Below, in pieces: positions 15,760-23,288 of a DNA stretch of 49,685 nt; positions within the stretch are counted from its first letter, which is position 1, and each line of letters starts with the position of its first letter. The stretch is from the NCBI RefSeq assembly GCF_000969415.1, contig NZ_JZEX01000107.1, forward strand, positions 1 to 49,685, written 5' to 3'. Made by a program: the position numbers and the translations under genes. Origin of the DNA: Devosia geojensis. Lineage in GTDB: Bacteria > Pseudomonadota > Alphaproteobacteria > Rhizobiales > Devosiaceae. The notes beneath the pieces are model-generated. The model saw only the letters and a program-made list of their open reading frames with translations, did not search any database and was not told where the DNA came from.

Positions 15760-16265
15760 TTGACGGTCCTCAAATACGGTTCGCCCGAGGTGCCGCCGAT
15801 AATGCGCAGCGCCGCGCGGGCGCGCGACAGGCGCGACATCAGCGTCCCCTGCGGAATGCCGAGGATGCCGGCCGCCTCGGCGTAGCTGACGCCCTCGAGG
15901 ACGACCAGCAGCAGCGCCTCCTTCTGGTCCGGAGGCAGTGCCTCGATGGCGCGGGCGATCTCGGCCAGGGCCATGTGGCCGGGCTGGGCGGCGGGCGTCA
16001 TCGGCTCGGACGGCATGTCCTCGATGGCAACGGTCTCGCCGCGCCGGCGGCTGGCGCGCAGGCCGTTGCGGTAAAGGTTCAGGAGAATGGTGAAGAGCCA
16101 GGCGCGGACCGGTCCTTGCGGCCGGAACAGCCCGCGCCGGGCCAGGGCTCGCTCCAGGCAATCCTGCACGAGATCGTCGGCGACGTCGGCATTGCGCGTC
16201 AGCGCGCGGGCGTAGCGCCGCAGCGCCGGCACGCAAGCCTCGATCTCGGCGATGAGGTCACCCAA
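15756..16265 (-). CDS. ECF-family RNA polymerase sigma factor
   Basis: A 169-residue ECF sigma factor. The sigma-2 region covers residues ~10-75, with RRYARALTRNADVADDLVQDCLERAL and VRAWLFTILLNLYRNGLR. The sigma-4 region covers ~105-155 (ALPPDQKEALLLVVLEGVSYAEAAGILGIP, then TLMSRLSRARAAL). There is no additional domain. It lies between a secreted protein gene (32 bases upstream) and its anti-sigma partner, so it probably controls its own operon. It belongs to a group paired with ASD-type anti-sigma factors; the exact ECF group was not determined. Confidence 0.9.
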   Translation of the reverse strand: MGDLIAEIEACVPALRRYARALTRNADVADDLVQDCLERALARRGLFRPQGPVRAWLFTILLNLYRNGLRASRRRGETVAIEDMPSEPMTPAAQPGHMALAEIARAIEALPPDQKEALLLVVLEGVSYAEAAGILGIPQGTLMSRLSRARAALRIIGGTSGEPYLRTVK

Positions 16266-16297
16266 GGCGGGCCCCTTTGTTGCCGGCCTACCCGGCC

Positions 16298-16687
16298 CTA
16301 TTCGACTGCAAGATGCCAGACGCCGCCGACGCCGTCACCGGTGACGTCGCCGGGATTGACGTCGTCCTTCCACAGATAGAGCGGCATGCCCTTATAGGCC
16401 CACATCTTGGTGCCGTCGGTACGGTCGACGAGGGTGAACTCGCCCTCGGGGGTCGCCGAGGCATCGGCGATCAGCGGCGGCCAGTTGATGGCGCACTGAT
16501 CATAGCAGTTGGTCACGCCGGGCTCGTCATTGTCGAAGATGTAGAGCGTCATGTCGTTGGCGTCGGTCAGCACCATCTTGCCGCCGATGTCGGTGGACTT
16601 GACGGCTCCGCCCAGATATTCGGCGGCCATGGCGGGCACGGCCATGAGCGCGAGCACGGCGGCGCCGGCGAGAAGCTTGGACAGCAT
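16298..16687 (-). CDS. Secreted COG4315-type repeat protein
   Basis: A 129-residue exported protein with a signal peptide cut near AMA|AEYLGG; it has no lipobox cysteine. It carries two copies of the Y-x-(F/W/Y)-x-x-D pattern of the COG4315 family: LYIFDND followed by CYDQCAINWPPL, and PLYLWKDD followed by GVWHLA. Family proteins often sit beside ECF sigma and anti-sigma genes as here, and their function is unknown. It is probably the first gene of the sigma operon, with an ECF-like GGAATAA promoter box upstream. Confidence 0.85.
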   Translation of the reverse strand: MLSKLLAGAAVLALMAVPAMAAEYLGGAVKSTDIGGKMVLTDANDMTLYIFDNDEPGVTNCYDQCAINWPPLIADASATPEGEFTLVDRTDGTKMWAYKGMPLYLWKDDVNPGDVTGDGVGGVWHLAVE

Positions 16688-16740
16688 TTTGCGGTAAACT
16701 CCCTCGGATTGGCGACCGGATGAGCCCGGCCGCATAAGTG

Positions 16741-16769
16741 TCAACACCGGGGGAGGGGAGTTATTCCGT
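16741..16769 (-). promoter_or_regulatory. Candidate ECF-type promoter of the sigma operon
   Basis: Minus-strand GGAATAA at 16769-16763, then 15 bases, then GTTGACA. GGAAT-type -35 boxes are typical of ECF promoters. It lies 54 bases before the secreted-protein ATG. Autoregulation is inferred. Confidence 0.35.
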
Positions 16770-16832
16770 GCCCGGCCGATTTTTTCTCGGAGCTCACATT
16801 CTGAGCTATGCTTAGCGCAAAGGAGGGACGGG

Positions 16833-17573
16833 ATGGGCGCAACACACGACGACCGGCAGATACTCATCGAAACGGCGATCGCGGCGCCGGTCGAAACGGT
16901 GTGGCGAGCGCTGCGTGAGCGCGAGCAGTTGCGCAACTGGTTCGGCTGGGACGCCGAGACGCTCGCCGACGAGATCGACTTCATCTTCTTTGAGCATGCG
17001 CAGGCGGACGAGGCCGCTCATCTCCTGCAGTTCGGCGAATGGGAGGGCGTTTCCGACGCGATCGCGCTTTCCGACGATGGCGCGGAGACGACGGTCATCG
17101 TCGCACGGCGTGGGCCGGACGTCGATTGGTCCGGCGCTTACCAGGACGTGCCGGAAGGCTGGGTGACTTTCATCCAGCAGTTGCGCCTGCTGCTCGACCG
17201 GCATCCGGGGGCCGAGCGGCGCACGCTCTACCTGTCGGGTGCGGCAAAAGCCGGGGGCGCGCAGCCGCGCGAGGCGCTCGGTCTCGTTCAACTCGCGGCC
17301 AAGCCCGACGGAGCGGAATATTCCATTGGCCTGCCGACCGGCGAGACGATCTCGGGGCTGGTCTGGCACAGGACGCATTTCCAGCTCGGCCTCAACGTCA
17401 CCGAATGGGGCGACGGGCTGCTGGTGGTCAGCGACATGGGCGTTGCCGATACGCGCCCGAACGGGGGCGGCTCGGCGCTGCTGACGACGTTCGGGCTCGA
17501 CGATGCGGCGTTCGACGAACTTGCGGCGCGCTGGCGCGCCTGGTGGGATACCAACTACACGCCCTTCGGCTGA
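16833..17573 (+). CDS. SRPBCC/AHSA1-like domain protein
   Basis: A 246-residue protein. Residues ~8-130 show the START/SRPBCC pattern of AHSA1 homologues (ILIETAIAAPVETVWRALREREQLRNWFGWD, then EGWVTFIQQLRLLLDRH). The second half (residues ~150-246, TISGLVWHRTHFQLGLNVTEWGDGLLVVSD) looks like a further SRPBCC-like or hypothetical domain. These proteins bind hydrophobic ligands or act in stress response; no reaction is known. GGAGGGACGGG precedes the ATG directly. It is divergent from the secreted-protein gene. Confidence 0.75.
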   Translation: MGATHDDRQILIETAIAAPVETVWRALREREQLRNWFGWDAETLADEIDFIFFEHAQADEAAHLLQFGEWEGVSDAIALSDDGAETTVIVARRGPDVDWSGAYQDVPEGWVTFIQQLRLLLDRHPGAERRTLYLSGAAKAGGAQPREALGLVQLAAKPDGAEYSIGLPTGETISGLVWHRTHFQLGLNVTEWGDGLLVVSDMGVADTRPNGGGSALLTTFGLDDAAFDELAARWRAWWDTNYTPFG

Positions 17574-17676
17574 TTGATGCACGCCGGGCAGGGTTCCGTA
17601 CGGTCGCTCGCCTCGCCTGGTGACAAAGCCGACAGACATGCTATGTGCGGGGCCGTCCGATACAGGGAGGGCGTCA

Positions 17677-18636
17677 ATGTTCGTCGTCGGCGGGGAAAGC
17701 CTTATCGATCTCGTCAGCGAGCCGCGCGGAGCGGACGGGACCATCCGCATGCGCGCACACCAGGGCGGCTCGCCCTACAACTGCGCGATCGCCCTTTCCA
17801 AGCTCGGCAACTCGACCGGTTTTCTCTGCCCCATCTCGCGCGACGGGTTCGGCGGGTACCTGCTGGAGCCGCTGGCGGCGGCGGGGGTGAAGCCGCTGCT
17901 GCCGGAGCGGGTCATAGAACCGACGACGCTTGCCGTCGTCACCCTCGATGCGGCGGGCAAAGCGCAATACGAGTTCTACCGCGGCGCCGAGCGGGCGCTG
18001 ACGGCCGAGAAGGGGATCGCAGCAGTGCCGGGCGATATCGAGGTGCTGCAGTTCGGCGGGTTCGGGCCGATCGAGCCGACGGACGCGGCCGTATGGCTGG
18101 AGGTGGTGAAGGCAGCCGCCGGGCGCGGCGCGACCATCTCCATCGACCCGAATGTGCGCCCCTCGCTCATCAACGATCCGGACGGCTACCGCGCGCAGCT
18201 CTCGCGCTTCCTCGACCTTGCCCATATCGTCAAGGTTTCCGAGGAGGACCTCGCCTGGCTCGACCCGCGCACCAGCATCGAGGACCAGGCCGCGCAACTC
18301 CTCGACCGGGCCAATTGCGAACTCGTCGTCGTGACGCTCGGCGAAAACGGCTCGCGCGCCTTCACGCGCTCGGGCCTCGCCGAGGCCAGCATCTACAGCC
18401 CGCCGGTCTTCGGCGACACGGTGGGAGCCGGGGACAGCCTGATGGCGGGGATTTTGACCTACCTTGCCGACCACAAGGTGCTGGCGCCGGGCAGGATCGA
18501 GCGGCTGGACGACGTATCGCTCGCCGGCATGCTGGGGTTCGGTGCGGTGGTCGCCGGTCTCAACTGCGCCCACAAGGGATGCGTGCCGCCGACGCGGGCG
18601 GAGGTCGACGCCGTGCTGGCGGAGCTCGTGGGGTAG
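17677..18636 (+). CDS. PfkB-family carbohydrate kinase
   Basis: A 319-residue sugar kinase of the PfkB/ribokinase fold. The N-terminal signature is MRAHQGGSPYNCAIALSKLG (Gly-Gly motif near residue 32). The C-terminal signature is PPVFGDTVGAGDSLMAGIL, with the anion-hole GAGD and catalytic Asp near residue 253. I start at the ATG at 17677, with CAGGGAGGG six bases upstream; the longer frame from 17620 is out of register with family proteins. Fructokinase is the closest role by pattern, but the sugar is not certain. It ends 6 bases before the convergent parE. Confidence 0.85.
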   Translation: MFVVGGESLIDLVSEPRGADGTIRMRAHQGGSPYNCAIALSKLGNSTGFLCPISRDGFGGYLLEPLAAAGVKPLLPERVIEPTTLAVVTLDAAGKAQYEFYRGAERALTAEKGIAAVPGDIEVLQFGGFGPIEPTDAAVWLEVVKAAAGRGATISIDPNVRPSLINDPDGYRAQLSRFLDLAHIVKVSEEDLAWLDPRTSIEDQAAQLLDRANCELVVVTLGENGSRAFTRSGLAEASIYSPPVFGDTVGAGDSLMAGILTYLADHKVLAPGRIERLDDVSLAGMLGFGAVVAGLNCAHKGCVPPTRAEVDAVLAELVG

Positions 18637-18642
18637 GCTGCG

Positions 18643-18942
18643 TCAGTCGGAGAGCATCTCGGGGGTAATGTCGCGCGCGGCGTGAAGGATACGAAGGACA
18701 TCCACCACATTGTCCTGATACCTGTAGAAAACCAAATAGTGTTCGACCGGGAAGTATCGGACTTCGGGACCGAGTTCCGGTCGCGCTCTTCCTGCGTCCG
18801 GGTATTCCGAAAGCATCGTCACGGCTTCATCGAGCCGCTCGAGGATGGCATCGGCAGCCGTAACGTTGCGCTCGGCGATATACCACCAGATGTCACTCTG
18901 ATCGCGCTTGGTAGCGGCGCTGCGCCGTACCCTACGCCGCAT
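18643..18942 (-). CDS. parE: ParE/RelE-superfamily toxin
   Basis: A 99-residue ParE-type toxin: RDQSDIWWYIAERNVTAADAILERLDEAVTML gives the helical hairpin, and YFPVEHYLVFYRYQDNVVDVLRILHAARD the C-terminal sheet with its arginines. ParE toxins poison DNA gyrase; related RelE toxins cut ribosome-bound mRNA, and sequence alone does not settle which. It starts inside the last codons of the antitoxin gene (11-base overlap), the usual order for this class. Confidence 0.9.
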   Translation of the reverse strand: MRRRVRRSAATKRDQSDIWWYIAERNVTAADAILERLDEAVTMLSEYPDAGRARPELGPEVRYFPVEHYLVFYRYQDNVVDVLRILHAARDITPEMLSD

Positions 18943-19198
18943 TGTTCTTCGACTCGGCCAATCGACGACGTCCTTCCCGCTTGATGTCCTCTGTATCCCA
19001 AGGCTCAAACGGCCCCTCCAACCCCTCCTGGATCGCCTCCTTCAGCGCCTTCAGCTTGATTTCGCGCAACTGCTCGCGCTCCTCCATCAGGCGCAGGCCG
19101 TCGCGCAGGACTTCGCTGACGCTGGCGTAGCGGCCGGAGTCGACGAGTTTGCGCGCGAAAGCTTCGTAGTGCTCGCCGATGGTGTAGCTCGAGGGCAT
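18932..19198 (-). CDS. parD: ParD-family antitoxin
   Basis: An 88-residue antitoxin. The N-terminal ribbon-helix-helix (SYTIGEHYEAFARKLVDSGRYASVSEVLRDGLRLMEER) is for DNA binding and dimerisation. A charged C-terminal tail (GPFEPWDTEDIKREGRRR) should wrap the toxin. GGAGG precedes the ATG at 19196-19198. The AT-rich stretch at 19210-19240 with two CGATA repeats is the likely autoregulated promoter. The pair is a plausible addiction or stress module; nothing around it suggests a mobile element. Confidence 0.9.
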   Translation of the reverse strand: MPSSYTIGEHYEAFARKLVDSGRYASVSEVLRDGLRLMEEREQLREIKLKALKEAIQEGLEGPFEPWDTEDIKREGRRRLAESKNNAA

Positions 19199-19250
19199 GG
19201 TGGCCTCCTTCAGTAATATCGTTTTATGATAGTATCGAAGGGCTATGCCA

Positions 19251-20837
19251 TCAAGCCTCGGCGCGTATGGCGTGGGCTTCGGCGAGCGTCATCGTGGTGT
19301 GGTGCTCCCAGGTCTCGCTCGTCTCGGGATAATCGGTGCGGAAGTGCCCGCCGCGGCTTTCGGTGCGTTTCAGGGCCGCCGCGGCGACGAGGGTCGCCGA
19401 GGTGGTCATGTTGAGGTAGGCGCGGGTGACCTGCTGGGCGTTGGCCTCGAGGTCGGCGATATCGCGCAGGGCCTGGCGCAGGCCCTCGGCGTCGCGTTCG
19501 ACGCCGACGAGGTCGGTCATCACCCGCCGGAGGTCCTTGACGGCTTTCAAGTTGCGCAGCACCTGCTCGGCTTCTTCGCCCTTGGCCTCGTTCCACTCGA
19601 TGCCGTCGAACGGGGCAAGGGTACGCACGGGCTCCAGCCCGCCGATGTCCTCGGCGATGCGGGCGCCGTAGACAGTGGCTTCGAGCAGCGAGTTGGAGGC
19701 GAGGCGGTTGGCGCCATGCAGGCCCGTGCAGCTCGCTTCCCCGCAGACCCACAGGCCCGGAAGCGACGAGCGGCCGGTGCCGTCGACCTGGACGCCGCCC
19801 ATGTGGAAATGAGCGGCCGGAGTGACGGGGATCGGATCGGTGACCGGATCGATGCCGGCCTCGCGGCAATAGCGGGTGACGGTCGGGAAGGCGGTGACGA
19901 TGCGCTCGCCCAGCACCCGGCGCGTGTCGAGGAACACTTTGCGGCCGGCCTGGATCTGCCGGAAATTGGCGCGGGCGACGACGTCGCGCGGGGCGAGCTC
20001 GGCATCCGGATGGATCGAAGGCATGAAGCGCTCGCCGAGGTCGTTGACGAGAATGGCGCCCTCGCCGCGCAACGCTTCGGTGGCAAGGGGCGCCGGATCG
20101 GCGCCGGTCAGGATCGCGGTCGGGTGGAACTGAACGAATTCCGGGTCGCCGATCAGCGCGCCGGCGCGGGCGGCCATGCCCATGGCGTGGCCGCGCACGC
20201 CCGGCGGGTTGGTGGTGACGGCATAGAGGCCGCCGAGGCCGCCGGCGGCCAGCACCGTGGCGCGGGCGCGGATGAAGACGGGCTCGACATAGCGGTCGCC
20301 GAGCTTGCGGCAGAAGACGCCGACGACGCGCCCGTCGGCGCGGGCAAGGTCGACGGCGGTTATGCCCTCGACCACGCGGATCGAGGGCGTGCGGCGAACC
20401 TCGCGTATGATGGCCTGCATGATGGCCCAGCCGGCCCGGTCCCCCTCGACCTTGACGATGCGGTTGGCCGAGTGCGCGGCCTCGCGTCCGAGCTCGTAGT
20501 TGCCGAAGTCGTCGCGATCGAACGGCGTGCCCCAGCGGGCGAGGTCCTCGATGCGCGCGGCCGCCTCCGCCGTCACGCTCTCGGCGGTGCCGTGGTCGAC
20601 GATGCCGGCGCCCGCCATTTCGGTGTCGAGCGCGTGGGCGTGGGCGCTGTCGCCGGTGCCGACGGCCGCCGCCACGCCCCCCTGCGCCCAGGCCGAGGAG
20701 GCGCCGGACCCCAGGGGCTTGGGCGAGAGCACCGTCACCGGGCGCGGCGCGAGCTTCAGGGCGCAGAAAAGGCCGGCAAGTCCCGCACCGACGATGAGCG
20801 CACCGTCGGCGTTGAGCGTGTTGTCGAACGTCGTCAC
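19251..20837 (-). CDS. nadB: L-aspartate oxidase
   Basis: A 528-residue FAD enzyme that oxidises L-aspartate to iminoaspartate, the first step of NAD synthesis. FAD is bound by LIVGAGLAGLFCALKLA near residues 15-30 and GSGASSAWAQGGVAAA. Substrate residues lie in MAARAGALIGDPEFVQFHPTA and in the C-terminal GGHFRTDYPETSETWEHHT motif, which includes catalytic Arg and His. I start at GTG 20835-20837, with GGGAGGATCAG ahead of it. NadA and nadC are not adjacent, unlike in many relatives. A 20-base inverted repeat lies just upstream of the ribosome site. Confidence 0.93.
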   Translation of the reverse strand: MTTFDNTLNADGALIVGAGLAGLFCALKLAPRPVTVLSPKPLGSGASSAWAQGGVAAAVGTGDSAHAHALDTEMAGAGIVDHGTAESVTAEAAARIEDLARWGTPFDRDDFGNYELGREAAHSANRIVKVEGDRAGWAIMQAIIREVRRTPSIRVVEGITAVDLARADGRVVGVFCRKLGDRYVEPVFIRARATVLAAGGLGGLYAVTTNPPGVRGHAMGMAARAGALIGDPEFVQFHPTAILTGADPAPLATEALRGEGAILVNDLGERFMPSIHPDAELAPRDVVARANFRQIQAGRKVFLDTRRVLGERIVTAFPTVTRYCREAGIDPVTDPIPVTPAAHFHMGGVQVDGTGRSSLPGLWVCGEASCTGLHGANRLASNSLLEATVYGARIAEDIGGLEPVRTLAPFDGIEWNEAKGEEAEQVLRNLKAVKDLRRVMTDLVGVERDAEGLRQALRDIADLEANAQQVTRAYLNMTTSATLVAAAALKRTESRGGHFRTDYPETSETWEHHTTMTLAEAHAIRAEA

Positions 20838-20850
20838 CTGATCCTCCCCA

Positions 20851-20870
20851 AGCGCTCTTGGTAGAGCGCT
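20851..20870. promoter_or_regulatory. Inverted repeat AGCGCTCT-N4-AGAGCGCT before nadB
   Basis: Perfect 8-base arms around TGGT. It lies directly before the nadB ribosome site and about 100 bases before the divergent gene at 20970. It may be an operator (for instance of an NAD-pathway repressor) or a leader hairpin; the arms also resemble the ends of the RIME-like repeat. Confidence 0.4.
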
Positions 20871-20969
20871 TATCCCTGCGGGCAATGCGGATCAAGACAT
20901 ACGTATTTTCTCTTATTGCTGGGAATTTCCCATACGGTTACACCCTTAGGTGGAATCAGGGATCGGGGC

Positions 20970-21773
20970 ATGCTGCGTCTGGCATTCGACATCGCCGGCT
21001 CGAACCGCGAGGGCGAGCTCGTCGATTGCCTTGTGCCCGTGCGCCGGTTCGATGCGCCGCAGCTGGTGCGCCATATCGGGCGCGCCGTGCTGATCTTCCG
21101 CCCGGACGAGGGCGGGCAGCTGAATTTCGTCGCCTCGGCGGTTCTCGGCGGGATCGTGCCGAGCAGTCCGGAGTCGCGGGGGGTCGTCGCCGAGCTCGTC
21201 GAGATCGCGCCGTTCGCGCGTCCCGTGTCGCATCGGGGCTTGCCCCGGGCCGAAGGCGTGCCGTGGATCAGCCTGCCATCGGCGATGTTCGATGCGATTC
21301 TCGACAGCGCGCACGAGGGGAGCAGGCCGGCGGGTCTCGAGGAGGCCGCGACGGCATTTGCCTATGACGCTCCGGCGCTGCCGCCGCTCGAAACGTTCGC
21401 CGCGCTCGGCCAGGCCGTCAAGCGCAACTACGGACACATCTGCGCGCTGACGGGGCTCTCGGAGGCCGGCCGAGCCCGTCATCGGGCCGAGGACCTGCAG
21501 ATCACCCCCATCCGCCCGCTGTCCGAGGACGGGCCGGTGCATGTCACCAACTGCCTCGTGCTGACGCCGCCGGCGGCGGAAGCCTTCGAGGCGGGGCATC
21601 TGGCGGTTGCCGGGGATTTCCGCGTGATCGTCGATGTCCATCGCATTGATCCGGATCTGCTCGAGGCGATCAATCCCCTCGGCCGGCTGGCCGTGCCGCA
21701 AGACGAATCGCTGCGCCCGGACCGGCGTCACCTGGCCTGGCATCGCCGCCGGTTCTTCTCGTTGCTGAACTGA
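20970..21773 (+). CDS. Degenerate HNH-type endonuclease-like protein
   Basis: A 267-residue protein. The C-terminal third aligns with HNH_2-type endonuclease domains: YGHICALTGL where the Cys-x-x-Thr-Gly begins the fold, then PVHVTNCLVL, then AGHLAVAGDFRVIVD, then LGRLAVPQDESLRPDRRHLAWHRRRFF. The residues that make an active nuclease are changed: the A-A-H-I histidine stretch reads LQITPI, N-G-L reads N-C-L, and the L-H-x-L-F-D stretch reads AAEAFEAG. The N-terminal ~150 residues are unrecognised. It is probably a DNA-binding or structural relative without nuclease activity (inference). The ATG at 20970 is preferred; it is divergent from nadB. Confidence 0.65.
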   Translation: MLRLAFDIAGSNREGELVDCLVPVRRFDAPQLVRHIGRAVLIFRPDEGGQLNFVASAVLGGIVPSSPESRGVVAELVEIAPFARPVSHRGLPRAEGVPWISLPSAMFDAILDSAHEGSRPAGLEEAATAFAYDAPALPPLETFAALGQAVKRNYGHICALTGLSEAGRARHRAEDLQITPIRPLSEDGPVHVTNCLVLTPPAAEAFEAGHLAVAGDFRVIVDVHRIDPDLLEAINPLGRLAVPQDESLRPDRRHLAWHRRRFFSLLN

Positions 21774-21791
21774 GGGGAAGGGATGGAGGCT

Positions 21792-21811
21792 GCCCGCCCC
21801 GAAGGGCGGGC
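21792..21811. other. Hairpin between convergent genes
   Basis: GCCCGCCC, CGAA loop, GGGCGGGC: a perfect 8-base stem between the convergent HNH-like and Fis-like genes. No T-run follows on either strand, so it is at most a weak terminator. Confidence 0.4.
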
Positions 21812-21819
21812 GCGGTGCC

Positions 21820-22050
21820 TCAATGGGCGTTGTCGACCAAACCGGGGGCAGGCACGTCGAATCCCTGTTCGGTATAGATCGCGAGCTTGTTGCGCAGGGT
21901 GCGCACCGAGATCTGCAGGACGCCCGCCGCATGCGTGCGGTTGCCCTCGGTCTGCCGGAGGGTCGCGAGGATCAGATCCCGCTCGACCTCGGCGGCAGGC
22001 ATGCCGACGAGCTGCGCGGTCGCTGCTGGCCGGGGATTGAAGTCATACAT
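21820..22050 (-). CDS. Free-standing Fis/FlbD-type DNA-binding domain
   Basis: A 76-residue protein. Residues ~15-62 (LVGMPAAEVERDLILATLRQTEGNRTHAAGVLQISVRTLRNKL) match the C-terminal Fis-type helix-turn-helix of the sigma-54 activator FlbD, including its VERDLIL and GNRTHAA segments. The receiver and ATPase domains are absent, and no remains of them lie upstream. GAGG precedes the ATG. A TTAA-N7-TTAA CtrA box lies 61-75 bases upstream. Likely a small regulator linked to the cell cycle or flagella (inference). Confidence 0.8.
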   Translation of the reverse strand: MYDFNPRPAATAQLVGMPAAEVERDLILATLRQTEGNRTHAAGVLQISVRTLRNKLAIYTEQGFDVPAPGLVDNAH

Positions 22051-22110
22051 TCACGACCTCTTTCTGAGCCCCCAACCACCCAGAACAGCCCTAAAGGTTG
22101 CCCCGAAGGG

Positions 22111-22125
22111 TTAACATCGGGTTAA
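22111..22125. promoter_or_regulatory. CtrA box TTAA-N7-TTAA
   Basis: TTAACATCGGGTTAA is an exact match to the CtrA consensus of two TTAA half-sites 7 bases apart. It sits 61-75 bases upstream of the small Fis/FlbD-like gene. The convergent neighbour at 22139 ends beside it, so the box can serve only the small gene. Confidence 0.65.
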
Positions 22126-22138
22126 CGGTGCGAAGGTT

Positions 22139-22678
22139 TCAAGCCAGCGTGCGGTCGCGAAGCGGCGCAAAAAGGCGGTCGCGGTTGTTGGCCATGCCGA
22201 CGAAAGCCCGCGCCGCCGGCGGCGCCGCTACGGAATAGAGGTCGAGCTCGAAAGGGACGCCGGCCAGGGCGAGGGCGACGATCCGGTGATTGCCGTCCGC
22301 CAGGAACTGGCGTCCGGCCGGCAGGCCGAAGGTCGGCAGTTCGAGCTTCACCAGCGATTCCTCGCGGTATTCGGCAACGAACGATTCGATGATGCGCCTG
22401 TCGCGCTGCGGCATGCGCCCATAGCGCTTGAGCACATCGCTGACCGTCATGTTGCGCGAGAACAGCCAATGCAGGAAGTGCGCGTTCACCCGCCCGAGGC
22501 TCAGCCGATAGCAGGTGAAGAGTTCGAGGACGTCGGCGGTCGCGGTCGTCCTCAGGACGCGAACCGGCCAGCCGTCGGCGCGGAACCGCTCCCAATTCAC
22601 CCGGACGGCGATTTCTGGGAAACGGGTCCGGAAGCCGTCATGGTCGAGGTCGGCGGGCCGGACGAACTCCAACGCCAT
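22139..22678 (-). CDS. ParB/Srx-like hypothetical protein
   Basis: A 179-residue cytoplasmic protein. Its C-terminal half has LADGNHRIVALALAGVPFELDLY, the D-G-N-H-R motif seen in ParB/sulfiredoxin-fold proteins. The N-terminal half (VNWERFRADGWPVRVLRTT, then DVLELFTCYRLSLGRVNAHFLHWLFSRN) is not recognised. GGAG lies eight bases before the ATG at 22676-22678. A partner or nuclease role is not shown. It follows the CtrA-box region and precedes a strong plus-strand terminator that belongs to something else. Confidence 0.6.
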   Translation of the reverse strand: MALEFVRPADLDHDGFRTRFPEIAVRVNWERFRADGWPVRVLRTTATADVLELFTCYRLSLGRVNAHFLHWLFSRNMTVSDVLKRYGRMPQRDRRIIESFVAEYREESLVKLELPTFGLPAGRQFLADGNHRIVALALAGVPFELDLYSVAAPPAARAFVGMANNRDRLFAPLRDRTLA

Positions 22679-22780
22679 TGCAAGTCTCCATCTGCGCAGA
22701 AGCCGCATGTGGAGGTTTTATGACAATGTCGCAAGAGGAGCAAAAAAACGGAAAAATGACGCCCGCCTTCAAATTGTCGT

Positions 22781-22929
22781 GATTCCGCCCGGCTCGCGCC
22801 ACGGAATCAGGCGATGACATCGGTGCTGCCGGTCGGTCCGTTCTATCCGAGCCCCCAACTCCCGGCCCTGCCGGCAGCCCTCCCGAGATTTCCTGACACC
22901 TGGCCCGCCCCTGGCGGGCCCTTTTGTTT
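22781..22929 (+). ncRNA. Candidate small RNA ending at 22929
   Basis: The strand carries a hairpin with perfect GATTCCG and CGGAATC arms (22781-22787 and 22802-22808), a C-rich middle including CCCTCCC, and a strong terminator at 22902. No plus-strand gene lies upstream within about 1 kb except a possible 20-codon frame at 22720-22782 with GGAGG before its ATG. The 5' end and promoter are not identified. An anti-Shine-Dalgarno small RNA is a guess. Confidence 0.35.
22902..22929 (+). terminator. Rho-independent terminator, orphan
   Basis: GGCCCGCC, CCT loop, GGCGGGCC, then CTTTTGTTT. A strong plus-strand terminator, while both flanking genes are on the minus strand. Confidence 0.8.
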
Positions 22930-22991
22930 GCCTTCGGGGCAGACACTTGGAGCAATTCCCGTTCCGATTGAATCGAACGGGAGCTCTCACT

Positions 22992-23053
22992 CTTTGTTTT
23001 GCCGCGTTTCCGAACCGGAAAAGTGGTGTCCACTTTTCCTTGAACCGCTCTTT
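22992..23053. repeat. RIME-like repeat, copy 2
   Basis: CTTTGTTTTGCCGCGTTTCCGAACC, GGAAAAGTGGTGTCCACTTTTCC and GAACCGCTCTTT. The core is the longest palindrome of the family in this window. Confidence 0.75.
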
Positions 23054-23222
23054 AGCGGCTGATGCCGAGCACGGCGTGGTAGAAGACGATGCCGGCGCCA
23101 CCGCTGCCCGAGAAGCTGTGCCGCTCGGCCATGCCGACGGAAAACGCGATGGGGGCGACCAGGACGACGCTGAAGATGAGAGCCGCAAGGAACGGCATCG
23201 CGGGGCGGAGCACTGCACTCAT
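23052..23222 (-). CDS. Small membrane protein, hypothetical
   Basis: A 56-residue frame from the ATG at 23220-23222, with one membrane helix (residues ~9-29, PFLAALIFSVVLVAPIAFSVG) and a short outside tail (GSGGAGIVFYHAVLGISR). The ribosome site is weak, so start and existence are uncertain. Its stop overlaps the end of the RIME-like repeat. Function unknown. Confidence 0.4.
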   Translation of the reverse strand: MSAVLRPAMPFLAALIFSVVLVAPIAFSVGMAERHSFSGSGGAGIVFYHAVLGISR

Positions 23223-23288
23223 GGCTTTATGGACTGACGCTTCGGGTTGACGATGGCGCAGCAATTAGCCGTGCAGGCCGGAACCGGC

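Noticed and set aside
18643..19198. Mobile island carrying the toxin-antitoxin pair
   Set aside because: No integrase, insertion sequence ends, tRNA or composition change is visible beside parDE.
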